DNA of 64,000 nucleotides from Lachnospiraceae bacterium (GTDB lineage Bacteria > Bacillota > Clostridia > Lachnospirales > Lachnospiraceae): assembly GCA_009774145.1 (NCBI GenBank), contig VSND01000016.1, positions 7,932 to 71,931 on the forward strand, written 5' to 3'. The translations under genes and the position numbers were made by a program. The notes below the pieces were generated by a model. It was not told where the DNA came from and did not search any database. It worked only from the letters and a program-made list of their open reading frames with translations. This document shows positions 16,702 to 26,137 of this stretch, in pieces; the stretch's first letter is position 1, and every line of letters begins with the position of its first letter.

Positions 16702-18039
16702 CTTATTTTCACCCTTTTTTATTTCCGGTAACAGCGGAAGCCCCAGTTCCACCTGAAAAGATTCTCCTTCCTGATACCATGCAAAGCTGCCTCTGTGTTC
16801 CTCCATGATTCTTCGGCAGGTCCGAAGTCCGATCTGCGTGCTCTCCCGGTTGTCTTTTCCGGGCCTGATCCGGTTCCGGATGCGGATAGACAGCATCCCT
16901 TCCCGTTCAGATGCCAGAATCTCCAGAGGCGCGTTTATATCCCCATATTTTTTCAGGTTGGAGATCAGATTATCGATCACCCTCTGCAGGTATTCACTGT
17001 CCACCTGAATCATACCCGGCAGCTCCCCGATCCGGCATTCCAGGCTTCCGCCCTGCTCCTGCCAGTCGAAAAACTGGCTGTTGCACAGGTCTTCCAGAAG
17101 GTTCTCACAGGAAAGCTCCTGAAACTGATACTGATAGTCCCGTTTTCCGTATACAAGAAAATATTCAAACAGACGGTCTGACATCCGTTTCATCTGAAAT
17201 GCCTTCTCTCTGCAGTGTCCCAGGTACTTCTGCATCTGTGCTTCATCCTCATACCGTTCCATGGTCAGAAGCTCCAGATATCCGATCAGCGACGTGAGCG
17301 GCGTGCGCAGATCATGAGACATGGCGGTGACCAGCTCCATATTGGCTTTCTCAGCCTCATCCTTCATCAGCTGCTGGTCCAGAATTCCGTTCTTCAGATT
17401 CTCAATCCCCTCTGCCAGTCCGGTAATCTCATCATTTCCGCGTATGGTCATGGGATATTCCAGATTCCCGCTGCCGAGGATCTTCAGTTCATAATCCAGA
17501 CGGTTGATATAGCGGATCTTCCGGTGGATCAGCAGGAACAGAAGAATGATAAAAACCATCCCCCCTGCCATATATCCGGCAATGTCGATGATATAAAACA
17601 TCTGCGGATCCATATAGCATTCCAGTTCGGCCTTGATCAGCGTGCCGTCTGTCAGCGTCACATCATAATACGGCAGCCCGCTGCCGTTTAACGGAATCTC
17701 AGCGTCCTCGTCCGCTATGGGAAGCATATTGCTGCTGAACAGGGCGTCCACATCCTGATAGAAAACCACGTATACGTTTTTTTCCTTCTGTGCCCAGGAT
17801 ATCAGCAGTTCAATATTATCTTCCGTCACCTGCTTTTCCTGAATAAAATCCTGAAGCCTGTTCAGGCAGTCCCGGGTCTGAAATTCGTAATAATCCTCAT
17901 CTTCTATTTTGTCCAGCATGTAGTGAAGTCCCACATCTTCCAGAAACTGCGCTGCCAGAACGCCCGCAATCAGGGAAATCAGCGTCATCATGATCAGTTC
18001 CAGTGTAAGTCTGCGTCTTCTCTTTTTTTTAATTAACAC
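16693..18039 (-). CDS. Sensor histidine kinase
   Basis: Membrane two-component kinase of 448 aa: basic N-terminus, helix at about 13-33, an extracellular sensor of about 120 residues and a second helix near 155-175. A HAMP-like linker follows, then HisKA with the phosphohistidine in MSHDLRTPLTSLIGY. The ATPase has DNLISNLKKYGD (N box), while the usual DxGxG G1 box is degraded to NRIRPGKDN and the G2 glycines are poorly kept. It overlaps the response regulator gene by 11 bases, so the two are a pair. Signal unknown. Confidence 0.87.
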   Translation of the reverse strand: MLIKKKRRRRLTLELIMMTLISLIAGVLAAQFLEDVGLHYMLDKIEDEDYYEFQTRDCLNRLQDFIQEKQVTEDNIELLISWAQKEKNVYVVFYQDVDALFSSNMLPIADEDAEIPLNGSGLPYYDVTLTDGTLIKAELECYMDPQMFYIIDIAGYMAGGMVFIILLFLLIHRKIRYINRLDYELKILGSGNLEYPMTIRGNDEITGLAEGIENLKNGILDQQLMKDEAEKANMELVTAMSHDLRTPLTSLIGYLELLTMERYEDEAQMQKYLGHCREKAFQMKRMSDRLFEYFLVYGKRDYQYQFQELSCENLLEDLCNSQFFDWQEQGGSLECRIGELPGMIQVDSEYLQRVIDNLISNLKKYGDINAPLEILASEREGMLSIRIRNRIRPGKDNRESTQIGLRTCRRIMEEHRGSFAWYQEGESFQVELGLPLLPEIKKGENKLL

Positions 18040-18772
18040 AATAGCCTCTTCCCCATATATTCTGTATATAAGATTCTCCGTTCTTCTCCAGCTTTCTCCG
18101 GATATTCCGGATGTGCACCATCACGGTATTCCCGGAATTCGGGAAAAACATTTCCTTCCAGATGGTTTCATAGATCTCCTTCACGGAAAATACCTTCCTC
18201 GGATTCGAGATCAAAAGCAGAAGAATCTGATATTCCATCTCTGTCAGCGTGACATCCTGCCCGTGAATCTGTACGGTCTGAAGCTCCTGGTCGATGGTAA
18301 GGTCACGGTAAAAGATAAGCTTCTCCGTCTTTTCATCCGACTTCTGATAGACCCGGTACCTCCGGATCAGCGCCTTTACCCGGGATAGCAGTTCCATATA
18401 GGAAAACGGCTTCACCAGATAGTCGTCGCCGCCTGCCGAAAAACCAAGCACCTTGTCATGTTCGCCGGACTTTGCCGTCAGAAACAGAATCGGAACATTT
18501 GTTCTCTCACGAATCCGCGTACAGGCCTGAATCCCGGATTCCCCGGGCATCATAATATCCAGAATCACAAGATCTGCCCCTTCCGCCTGTTCAACCGCTT
18601 CCTGCGCGTTGACTGCTTCCAGGATCTCATATCCTTCGCTTCCCAGCATCATCCGAAGCACTTCCCTGATCTCCGGTTCATCATCCGCCACTAATATTCT
18701 CTGCCTTTCCTGCATTTCTTCATCCATCCTGTTCTCTGTCTTCCTGCCCACAGTGTAACATGTCCGATTCAT
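18029..18772 (-). CDS. OmpR-family response regulator
   Basis: Receiver plus winged-helix DNA-binding protein. The receiver has ILVADDEPE, phospho-Asp in LVILDIMMPGESG, the conserved threonine in ILFLTAK and lysine in YLVKPFS. The C-terminal wHTH carries LTEMEYQILLLLISNPRKVFS and ends in HIRNIRRKLEKNGESYIQNIWGRGYCVN-type sequence. The first 15 residues from 18772 may not be translated; an ATG at about 18727 (MDEEMQERQ) would give the usual start. It lies 51 bases after galK and overlaps the kinase gene. Confidence 0.9.
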   Translation of the reverse strand: MNRTCYTVGRKTENRMDEEMQERQRILVADDEPEIREVLRMMLGSEGYEILEAVNAQEAVEQAEGADLVILDIMMPGESGIQACTRIRERTNVPILFLTAKSGEHDKVLGFSAGGDDYLVKPFSYMELLSRVKALIRRYRVYQKSDEKTEKLIFYRDLTIDQELQTVQIHGQDVTLTEMEYQILLLLISNPRKVFSVKEIYETIWKEMFFPNSGNTVMVHIRNIRRKLEKNGESYIQNIWGRGYCVN

Positions 18773-18804
18773 TCTTACGAGTGGTCCGGCTCACAATTAA
18801 GATT

Positions 18805-18841
18805 TCTTAAGAATTAAACGGGGCTACAGTACTGTAGCCCC
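18805..18841 (-). terminator. Perfect 22-bp palindrome at the galK stop
   Basis: GGGGCTACAGT followed directly by ACTGTAGCCCC (18820-18841) forms a hairpin over the galK stop codon. On the minus strand it runs into GTTTAATTCTTAAG, a weak T-rich tail. It probably ends galK transcription before the response regulator. Confidence 0.55.
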
Positions 18842-19990
18842 ATTCCCTGTCTCTACCACATAAAATTCCGCGCAGAACCCTGTCCGCTTCTCATAATTCT
18901 GACCGACTTTACTGATAAATTCATTGACTGCACTGTTTCTCACGATGCTGACGGTACAGCCGCCGAATCCGGCCCCCATCATGCGCGAACCCAGCACGCC
19001 CTCAATCTCCCATGCTTCTTCCACCAGAATATCCAGTTCCTCACAGGATACCTCATAATCCTCTTTCAAAGACAGATGCGAAGCGTTCATAAGCTGCCCG
19101 AACTCTTCGATGTCCCCCCTTTTCAGCGCCTCTACCGCCTGAATCGTCCTCTGATTCTCTGTCACGGCATGGCGCGCCCGCCGAAGCCGGACCGGACTTT
19201 CGATCATCTCCTGCACCTGTTCAAAGACTTCCGCTGTCAGTTCCCCCAGATCCCGTATGGCGATTACCCGCTGAAGCTCCTCCAGCGCCTGTCTGCACTG
19301 GGAACGCCTCTCCTGATACCGTTCATCCACTGCAAGCCGTGCCTTCTGACTGTTCGTAATGATAATTTTCTCATGCGGAAGGCGAAGCGGCGCATAGATG
19401 TAAGACAGATCGCTCGTATCCAGAAAGATCGCATGGTCCTTTTTTCCCATGGCAATGGCAAAGGGATCCATGATCCCGCTTCCGGCTCCAATATATTCAT
19501 TTTCCGAAAGCTGGCTGAACAGGGCAATATCCACCATATTGACATCCGAAAGCCCCTCCAGTTCCTTCAGGATCAGTCCAGTCACCACCTCAATCGACGC
19601 GGACGAACCGATTCCAAGCCCTTTGGGGATATCGCCGTAATACAGAATATCCAGTCCATGCGGTATCCTGCATCCTTTGTTTGTAAATGTCCGGATCACC
19701 CCTTTCGGGTAATTCCCCCAGCCATCCTTCTGACGGTAGTCGAGATCTCCAAGGGATGCCTTCACCATCCCTGTTTCCGAATAATTCAGGGAATAAAGGC
19801 GAATATCCGTGTCTGCTCTTCTCCTTGCCGCCGCATAGGTTCCCACCGTAATCGCGCATGGAAATACATGCCCGCCATTATAGTCTGTATGCTCCCCTAT
19901 CAGATTGATCCGCCCGGGGGCAAAATACACATGGACCGCATCTCCCTCTCCATAGATTTCCAGAAATTTGTCCACCAGCTGCTGTCTCAT
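18824..19990 (-). CDS. galK: Galactokinase
   Basis: GHMP kinase phosphorylating alpha-D-galactose in the Leloir pathway, 388 aa. The galactokinase signature GRINLIGEHTDYNGG, the ATP loop PKGLGIGSSASIEV and the late RMMGAGFGGCT motif are present. A TTG frame extension to 20005 exists, but the ATG at 19990 has GAGGGAG at proper spacing. No galT or galE is adjacent, so the pathway is split in this genome. A palindromic terminator overlaps its stop. Confidence 0.95.
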   Translation of the reverse strand: MRQQLVDKFLEIYGEGDAVHVYFAPGRINLIGEHTDYNGGHVFPCAITVGTYAAARRRADTDIRLYSLNYSETGMVKASLGDLDYRQKDGWGNYPKGVIRTFTNKGCRIPHGLDILYYGDIPKGLGIGSSASIEVVTGLILKELEGLSDVNMVDIALFSQLSENEYIGAGSGIMDPFAIAMGKKDHAIFLDTSDLSYIYAPLRLPHEKIIITNSQKARLAVDERYQERRSQCRQALEELQRVIAIRDLGELTAEVFEQVQEMIESPVRLRRARHAVTENQRTIQAVEALKRGDIEEFGQLMNASHLSLKEDYEVSCEELDILVEEAWEIEGVLGSRMMGAGFGGCTVSIVRNSAVNEFISKVGQNYEKRTGFCAEFYVVETGNGATVL

Positions 19991-20168
19991 AACTCTCTCC
20001 CTCAAAAATTTCTGAAAACAGTATCCCGCCGGACCGTCAAAATCCGGCAGGCATACCGTTGATACATGTTATAGTCTGCAAATATTTTCATTCATGAGTA
20101 TAAATTATCATAGCATATTTTGTCGTTTTTGTTAATACACTATCTCAGAAATCATTTCCATGATATAA

Positions 20169-20197
20169 TTGACTTTTCCCTGCTTCATGAGTAAAAT
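20169..20197 (+). promoter_or_regulatory. Sigma-A-like promoter of uppP
   Basis: TTGACT (20169-20174), a 17-base spacer and TAAAAT (20192-20197) lie 33 bases upstream of the uppP ATG, in the divergent gap with galK (19991-20229). Nothing else is seen in that gap. Confidence 0.55.
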
Positions 20198-20229
20198 GGA
20201 AGTTAATCTTTTTAAAAGGAGTATTTACA

Positions 20230-21048
20230 ATGTCAGAATTTTTAAAAGTCTTTTTACTTGGTATTGTGGAAGGAATCACTGAATGGCTCCCCATCTCCAG
20301 TACCGGACACATGATCCTCGTGGAAGAATTCATACAGCTCAATGTATCCGCCGATTTCATGGAGATGTTTCGTGTCGTCATACAACTGGGAGCCATTCTA
20401 GCGGTGGTCCTTCTGTATTTCCCAAAGCTGTGGCCTTTCTGTTCTCCCAAAGACGGATGGATCCGTAAAGACACCTGGACTCTATGGTTCAAGGTCCTTG
20501 CCGCGGTACTTCCTGCCGCAGTCATCGGCATTCCTTTTGACGACACACTGGACGCCCTGTTTTACAACTACCGGACCGTTGCCGTTACTCTGATCGTCTA
20601 TGGAGTCCTGTTTATCGTGGTGGAAAATTATAACCGGAAGAAACGCCCAAAGGTCGCTTCTCTGGACAACATAACCTGGTCCCTTGCCATCGGCATCGGC
20701 ATTTTTCAGGTCCTCTCTCTGATTCCCGGAACTTCCCGTTCCGGTGCGACGATTCTCGGCGCGATTCTGCTGGGGGCTTCGAGAAGCGTGGCTGCTGAAT
20801 TCAGTTTTTTCCTTGGCATACCGGTCATGTTCGGAGCCAGCCTGTTAAAGCTTGTAAAATTCGGCTTTGCCTTCTCAGGCGCTGAGATCGTGCTTCTTCT
20901 GACCGGCATGGCAGTGGCATTTCTGGTATCCATTCTTGCCATTAAGTTCCTGATGAACTACATCAAGCGGAACGACTTTAAACCTTTTGGGTATTACCGT
21001 ATCATTCTCGGCGTCCTCGTTTTATTCTATTTTATATTTATGAAATAA
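20230..21048 (+). CDS. uppP: Undecaprenyl-diphosphatase
   Basis: Membrane phosphatase recycling undecaprenyl pyrophosphate for cell-wall synthesis, linked to bacitracin tolerance; 272 aa, normal length. The two signature blocks are clear: GIVEGITEWLPISSTGHMIL (residues about 11-30) and SLIPGTSRSGATILGA in the second half, with the catalytic Glu, Ser and Arg present. About eight helices. AAAAGGAG precedes the ATG. Monocistronic by appearance. Confidence 0.94.
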   Translation: MSEFLKVFLLGIVEGITEWLPISSTGHMILVEEFIQLNVSADFMEMFRVVIQLGAILAVVLLYFPKLWPFCSPKDGWIRKDTWTLWFKVLAAVLPAAVIGIPFDDTLDALFYNYRTVAVTLIVYGVLFIVVENYNRKKRPKVASLDNITWSLAIGIGIFQVLSLIPGTSRSGATILGAILLGASRSVAAEFSFFLGIPVMFGASLLKLVKFGFAFSGAEIVLLLTGMAVAFLVSILAIKFLMNYIKRNDFKPFGYYRIILGVLVLFYFIFMK

Positions 21049-21131
21049 AATCAGAGCCGTGACGAAACCATGCAGGATCTGCCGGAAACCGCGGCAGTCC
21101 GTTTTTCAAAAGAAAGGAATGACAACTTTTT

Positions 21132-22439
21132 ATGTACAGAGACATTGCAAAGCTCATCCTCTACCGGGATCCGGGAGAAGACAGCATCCTGCGGAAGCTC
21201 TCCGGTATCTTTGAGGACTTTGACCAGAACCGCGGCACGAATGCGGAGCTTACCACACGGATCTATGAACAGATGAAAGCGCTTCTCGACCTTGCCACCC
21301 GGTATGGATTTGACAAAAACCTGTGGCACAACTATCTGACCTTCCTTCTCCTGACCAATGAAAATTCTTTCAGCATGACCAGTGAGAAAGTCGGCGCCAA
21401 TGACGGAACCGTCAACCATTTTGCCAAAGGGGATTTTGCCGTCTTCAAAAAACTGTTCGACTTTGATTTTGCCCCCATCGAAAAAGCGCTTGGCATTGAC
21501 TGCTTCTCCACCATCTGTCATTATCGTTCCATCCAGAAAAAAGAACGGATGTATAATAAAAATGTCAGCGAAAAGGTCCGGATGATCAGTGAACAGCTGG
21601 AACAGGCAAAGGATGAAGAGGAGATCTTCCGTATCATCACGGATTTTTATGCCGCTTACGGCGTCGGCATGTTTGGCCTGAACCGTGCGTTCCGCATCCG
21701 GCATCTGGAAAACGGCGTGGAATTTCTTCCCATCAACAACACAGACCGGGTCGTGTTAAATGATCTGATCGGATATGAGATCCAGAAGAAAAAACTGATT
21801 GACAATACAGAGGCGTTTATCAACGGGCTTCCCTGCAACAATGTACTGCTCTGCGGGGACGCCGGCACCGGAAAATCCACCAGCATCAAGGCACTTTTAA
21901 ATGAATACTATGACCAGGGACTGCGCATGATCGAGATCTACAAACACCAGTTCCAGGATCTGTCCAGTATCATTGCACAGGTCAAAAACCGGAATTACCG
22001 CTTTATTATCTATATGGACGACCTGTCTTTTGAGGAATTTGAGATTGAATACAAATATCTGAAAGCGGTCATTGAGGGCGGTATGGAGACGAAGCCGGAC
22101 AATGTGCTGATCTACGCCACTTCCAACCGCCGCCACCTGATCAAGGAGACATGGAACGACCGGGATGACATGGAGATCGACAACGGCATGCACCGGTCCG
22201 ATACCATGCAGGAGAAGCTGTCCCTGGTCGCACGGTTCGGCGTCACGATCTATTATGGAAAACCGTCGCCGAAGGAATATTTTACGATTGTAAAAGAACT
22301 CCGGAAACGTTACCCGTCCATCACCTGTTCCGACGAAGAGCTGTGTGCCGAGGCAAACAAATGGGAACTGAGCCACGGGGGCATCTCCGGAAGAACGGCA
22401 CAGCAGTTTATCAATTATATGGCTGGAAAAGCCGAATAA
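21132..22439 (+). CDS. DUF815-family ATP-binding protein
   Basis: AAA-type ATPase of the DUF815 group, 435 aa. The N-terminal 200 residues are helical and family-specific. The ATPase carries Walker A CGDAGTGKST (about 240), Walker B FIIYMDDLSFEE and the sensor YATSNRRHLI. Members are widespread in Firmicutes, and their cellular role is poorly defined. The AAAGGA site lies 13 bases before the ATG, somewhat far. It is followed by two hairpin terminators and forms its own unit. Confidence 0.88.
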   Translation: MYRDIAKLILYRDPGEDSILRKLSGIFEDFDQNRGTNAELTTRIYEQMKALLDLATRYGFDKNLWHNYLTFLLLTNENSFSMTSEKVGANDGTVNHFAKGDFAVFKKLFDFDFAPIEKALGIDCFSTICHYRSIQKKERMYNKNVSEKVRMISEQLEQAKDEEEIFRIITDFYAAYGVGMFGLNRAFRIRHLENGVEFLPINNTDRVVLNDLIGYEIQKKKLIDNTEAFINGLPCNNVLLCGDAGTGKSTSIKALLNEYYDQGLRMIEIYKHQFQDLSSIIAQVKNRNYRFIIYMDDLSFEEFEIEYKYLKAVIEGGMETKPDNVLIYATSNRRHLIKETWNDRDDMEIDNGMHRSDTMQEKLSLVARFGVTIYYGKPSPKEYFTIVKELRKRYPSITCSDEELCAEANKWELSHGGISGRTAQQFINYMAGKAE

Positions 22440-22445
22440 CTGCAC

Positions 22446-22510
22446 AAAACCGGCTCTGTCTGTCTCAGACGGACTTCAAATGTCCGAAAGAGACTGACAG
22501 AGCCGGTTTT
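22446..22510 (+). terminator. Strong rho-independent terminator
   Basis: AAAACCGGCTCTGTC (22446-22460) pairs with GACAGAGCCGGTTTT ending at 22510, with extra pairs inside and a TTTTCTGT tail. It ends the DUF815 gene. Confidence 0.75.
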
Positions 22511-22544
22511 CTGTCCGTTTCCGTCCACAGGAGTGCTGCGCACC

Positions 22545-22579
22545 GAAGGCAGGACCGCCTTCTTTGTATGTATTTTTAT
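22545..22579 (+). terminator. Second hairpin with T-rich tail
   Basis: GAAGGC (22545-22550) pairs with GCCTTC (22557-22562), followed by TTTGTATGTATTTTTA. It backs up the preceding terminator at a convergent gene junction. Confidence 0.5.
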
Positions 22580-22585
22580 CATATA

Positions 22586-23974
22586 CTATCCGCGTTTTGG
22601 ATGATATCCCTTCACCAGTTTCACTACGGTTCCCGACAGCAGGAACAGTGCGATCAGATTCGGGATTGCCATCAGCCCGTTGAAGGTATCCGCAATACTC
22701 CAGAGCAGTCCCAGATCCATGGTCGCCCCCACGATTGCCATCAGAGAATAGACGATCATAAACGCTTTGTTGTATTTACTTCCAAACAGGAACTCGCAGC
22801 AGCGGGTTCCGTAAAATCCCCAGCCTATGATGGTCGAAAATGCAAAACAGCACATGGCAACGGCTGTGAAGACCGAGACCCAGCTTCCATACACTCTGGT
22901 AAATCCGCTGATGGTCAGCTCTGCTCCTGCCGCCGCCCCATAGCCGATCTCCACGCCGCTGCACAGGATCACCATAGCCGTCAGCGTGCAGATCACGATC
23001 GTATCCGCAAACACTTCAAAGATTCCCCAGTATCCCTGCTGCACTGCCTCCTTCGTGTCTGCAGTCGCATGGGCAATGGAGCCGGTGCCAAGTCCTGCTT
23101 CATTGGAGAAGATGCCTCTGGACACGCCCCGCTTCATACTCGTAAACATGCTTCCCACGATTCCGCCGGTAAATGCCGCCGGCGAAAAGGCGCTCTGCAC
23201 GATCATCGCAAAGACTCCGGGAACCTTTCCGGCATTCAGAAGCATCACGCCCAGTCCCAGTACCACATAAAGCACCGCCATAAAAGGAACCAGACGCTCC
23301 GTTACCATTCCGATCCTGCGGATGCCGCCAACCAGAACCAGAAGAACCACTGCCGTAATCAGAATACCGATCCCCAGATTCACAGTGCCTTTCATACCTT
23401 CACCGATGACTCCGTAGTTCAGAAGCGCAGAGTTTACAGCCGCTGTGATCGTGTTAACCTGTGTGGCATTTCCGGTTCCGAACACGGTCAGGATTCCGAG
23501 AGCGGAATAGATGGACGCAAGCCACATGAAATTTTTCCCAAGCCCGTTTTTCATGTAGTACATGGGACCGCCTGTATAATCCCCCTTCTCGTTCTTCTCC
23601 CGATAGTATACCGCCAGCGTCACCTCTGAAAATTTGGTGCACATGCCAAGAAACGCCGATATCCACATCCAGAACACGGCGCCTGGTCCGCCGATGGCAA
23701 TGGCGCCCGCCACTCCTGCAATATTTCCGGTGCCAACCGTCGCCGCAAGAGCCGTACAGACCGCCTGAAACGGTGTCATGGCTCCCTCTCTGGCTTCTTT
23801 TTTGTGGAACATCCTGCCGATCGTCACCCGCAGCATATACGGAAATTCCCGGATCTGCAGGAAACCGGTCCGGATGCTCAGCAAAAGCCCCACCCCGATG
23901 ATACAGATCATCGCAGGAACCCCCCAGACAAAATCATTGACTGCAGAATTCACCTGCTCTATCATTTGCAGCAT
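22586..23974 (-). CDS. Alanine/glycine:cation symporter (AGCS family)
   Basis: Sodium-coupled amino acid importer of about 462 aa with 10-11 helices. Family segments include GVPAMICIIGVGLLLSIRTG near the start, ATVGTGNIAGVAGAIAIGGP, GGPMYYM and SNEAGLGTGSIAHATADT. I chose the ATG at 23974, which has GGAGGGAG eight bases upstream, over the frame start seven codons earlier. It is monocistronic and opposite the DUF815 gene. Alanine or glycine is the family substrate. Confidence 0.92.
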   Translation of the reverse strand: MLQMIEQVNSAVNDFVWGVPAMICIIGVGLLLSIRTGFLQIREFPYMLRVTIGRMFHKKEAREGAMTPFQAVCTALAATVGTGNIAGVAGAIAIGGPGAVFWMWISAFLGMCTKFSEVTLAVYYREKNEKGDYTGGPMYYMKNGLGKNFMWLASIYSALGILTVFGTGNATQVNTITAAVNSALLNYGVIGEGMKGTVNLGIGILITAVVLLVLVGGIRRIGMVTERLVPFMAVLYVVLGLGVMLLNAGKVPGVFAMIVQSAFSPAAFTGGIVGSMFTSMKRGVSRGIFSNEAGLGTGSIAHATADTKEAVQQGYWGIFEVFADTIVICTLTAMVILCSGVEIGYGAAAGAELTISGFTRVYGSWVSVFTAVAMCCFAFSTIIGWGFYGTRCCEFLFGSKYNKAFMIVYSLMAIVGATMDLGLLWSIADTFNGLMAIPNLIALFLLSGTVVKLVKGYHPKRG

Positions 23975-24046
23975 AAAACTCCCTCCTCTGAACACGCATC
24001 AAGTCTTATTGTACCATGTCCGCCCGAATGCATGCAGTCCGCAACT

Positions 24047-25330
24047 TTATTTATTTTCCAGAAGCTTCTCCACACTGACCAGCTTCACACAGAGCACAAA
24101 CAGCTCTCCTGTAATCTTCAGTTCCTCCAGCGTCGGATAGGAGGGTGCAATCCGGATATTGCTGTCGTGAGGATCCTTCCTGTACGGATAGGTGGCGCCG
24201 GCTCCGGTCATGGTCACGCCGGCTTCCCTGCACTTCTCCACGATCGCCTTTGCACAGCCGTTCATGGAATCAAAGGAGATAAAGTATCCGCCCAGCGGCT
24301 TCGTCCAGCTTCCGATTCCAAGCCCTCCCAGCTCTTTCTCCAGCATCTCCAGCACCAGATCAAACTTCGGCCGCATGATCGCCGCATGCTTTTTCATATG
24401 CTCTTTTATGCCGTCCAGATCTTTAAAATAAAGCACATGACGGAGCTGATTGATCTTGTCATGGCTGATAATCTGAATCGTCATGGACTTTTTCACCCAT
24501 TCCAGATTGCCCAAAGAAGCCGCAATACAGCTGATGCCTGCTCCGGCAAAGCTGATCTTGGAAGTAGATGCAAAGATCAGCACCATATCCTCTTTCCCAT
24601 TCGCCCTGCACATGGAGAGAATCTCCGGCAGTGTATCCTGCTTATCCTCATACAGATGATGGACGCAGTATGCATTATCCCAGTAAATCCGGAAATCCTC
24701 CGCTGCCGGATTCAGATCTGCCATTCTTCTGCATACTTCCTCTGAATAGGTGATGCCCAGCGGATTGGTGTACATGGGTACGCACCAGATCCCCTTGACC
24801 GCCGGATCCTTTACATATTCCTCTACCAGATCCATATCCGGCCCGTCTTCCTTCATCGGGATCGTGATCATCTCAATGCCGAAATGTTCCGTGATCGCAA
24901 AGTGACGGTCGTAGCCCGGCGCCGGACACAGGAATTTTACTTTCTCCAGCCTGCACCACGGCGTGCTGCCCATGACTCCATGGGTCACGGAACGGGAAAC
25001 GGTATCATACATCACGCTCAGGCTGGCTGTACCAAACACAATGACATGCTCCGGATCCACCCCCAGCATACTGCCGAGCAGCCTGCGGGCACCGATGATT
25101 CCCTCCAGATAACCATAGTTTCTGACATCCACGCCCTGCTCATCCCTCATATCAAAATTTCTGTTGAAAATGTCCATCATGGGCATTGTCATGTCAAGCT
25201 GTTCCGCTGCAGGCTTTCCTCTGGACATGTCCAGCTTCAGCCCCTTTCCTTTTGCTTCTTCATATTGAAGCAAAAGCCGTTCTTTTAATGCAAGCAGTTC
25301 CTCTTTTTCAAGTTCACCGTATGGTCTCAT
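24047..25330 (-). CDS. Aspartate-type aminotransferase (class I, PF12897 group)
   Basis: PLP enzyme of 427 aa with the diagnostic early motif MSRGKPAAEQLD of the group Ic aspartate aminotransferases. It also has NYGYLEGIIGARRLLG, YWDNAYCVHHL (PLP-stacking Asp/Tyr region) and the Schiff-base lysine in FASTSKISFAGAG. The C-terminal PLGGYFISFD fits as well. It likely interconverts aspartate and oxaloacetate with 2-oxoglutarate. The start has AAGGAGG eight to nine bases upstream. No pathway partner adjoins it. Confidence 0.88.
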   Translation of the reverse strand: MRPYGELEKEELLALKERLLLQYEEAKGKGLKLDMSRGKPAAEQLDMTMPMMDIFNRNFDMRDEQGVDVRNYGYLEGIIGARRLLGSMLGVDPEHVIVFGTASLSVMYDTVSRSVTHGVMGSTPWCRLEKVKFLCPAPGYDRHFAITEHFGIEMITIPMKEDGPDMDLVEEYVKDPAVKGIWCVPMYTNPLGITYSEEVCRRMADLNPAAEDFRIYWDNAYCVHHLYEDKQDTLPEILSMCRANGKEDMVLIFASTSKISFAGAGISCIAASLGNLEWVKKSMTIQIISHDKINQLRHVLYFKDLDGIKEHMKKHAAIMRPKFDLVLEMLEKELGGLGIGSWTKPLGGYFISFDSMNGCAKAIVEKCREAGVTMTGAGATYPYRKDPHDSNIRIAPSYPTLEELKITGELFVLCVKLVSVEKLLENK

Positions 25331-25434
25331 AACGATTTTCCTCCTTCATTTTTTTATAATATCCGGCGCCTGAACATTCCGCGCCTTCTGTATCTACACA
25401 TAACAGGAGACTGTAAGTATCTACAGTCCCCCAG

Positions 25435-26052
25435 TCATTGTCTCTCTTCAAATACTTTTCCGACCAGACAGTCATACTCCTGCCACGCCGGGTATTCCTT
25501 CAGTTCTTCCAGCGCTTCCGCAACTTTCCGGTACATCCAGCCGTGCATGGACTTGTCCTTCTCATGAAAACGCTCCCACAGCCTGTCACCGATGATCTCC
25601 ACGTCTCTTGCAACTGAACGCATATTGGAAAGCTTGTCTGCCAGCGCCAGCATCTTCGCGCTCCGGTCTGCACGGTTCCTCAAAAACGCAATCGCTTCCT
25701 CCTTGCGCAGCTTCCAGGTACTCTCCGGCGGAAGTTCGGGTCTCTTATCCTCCGATTCGCAGGCCACATAGAACGCAATCCGCCCGCCAAAAAATTCCTG
25801 AAGTTCCGGCAGCGTCACATCTGTGTCCTCTACCACATCATGCAGCACTGCCGCCGCAATCAGTTCCTGGTCGTCTGTCATCTCTGCCACGATCGCTGCC
25901 ACTTCCATCGGATGGACGAGATACGGAATCCGGCTCCCTTTCCGCGTCTCTCCCCGGTGAGCCACTGTCGCAAATACGGCTGCACGCTCAAATAACGGCA
26001 GATCATCTACGGACAGCATACACTTTAATTGTTTTGACATTTCCATGGTCAT
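25435..26052 (-). CDS. HD-domain (p)ppGpp hydrolase-like protein
   Basis: Small soluble protein of 205 aa resembling the hydrolase half of RelA/SpoT (MESH1-like). It contains HRGETRKGSRIPYLVHPMEV, the HD dyad in AAAVLHDVVEDTDVT and ALADKLSNMRSVARD. The synthetase, TGS and ACT domains are absent. By family it may hydrolyse (p)ppGpp or another nucleotide. It stands alone. Three in-frame ATGs lie close together and the first true one is uncertain by a few residues. Confidence 0.82.
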   Translation of the reverse strand: MTMEMSKQLKCMLSVDDLPLFERAAVFATVAHRGETRKGSRIPYLVHPMEVAAIVAEMTDDQELIAAAVLHDVVEDTDVTLPELQEFFGGRIAFYVACESEDKRPELPPESTWKLRKEEAIAFLRNRADRSAKMLALADKLSNMRSVARDVEIIGDRLWERFHEKDKSMHGWMYRKVAEALEELKEYPAWQEYDCLVGKVFEERQ

Positions 26053-26137
26053 CTTGTAAAATACCTGTTTCCCTTAAAGCCCCACTTTATTACGAGTGTA
26101 TCATATCACAGATCATTCCAATTGGCAACTCTCGAAA

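Noticed and set aside
25407..25430. Terminator hairpin after the HD hydrolase
   Set aside because: GACTGTA/TACAGTC stem is real, but no T-run follows on the minus strand, so I do not list it as a terminator.
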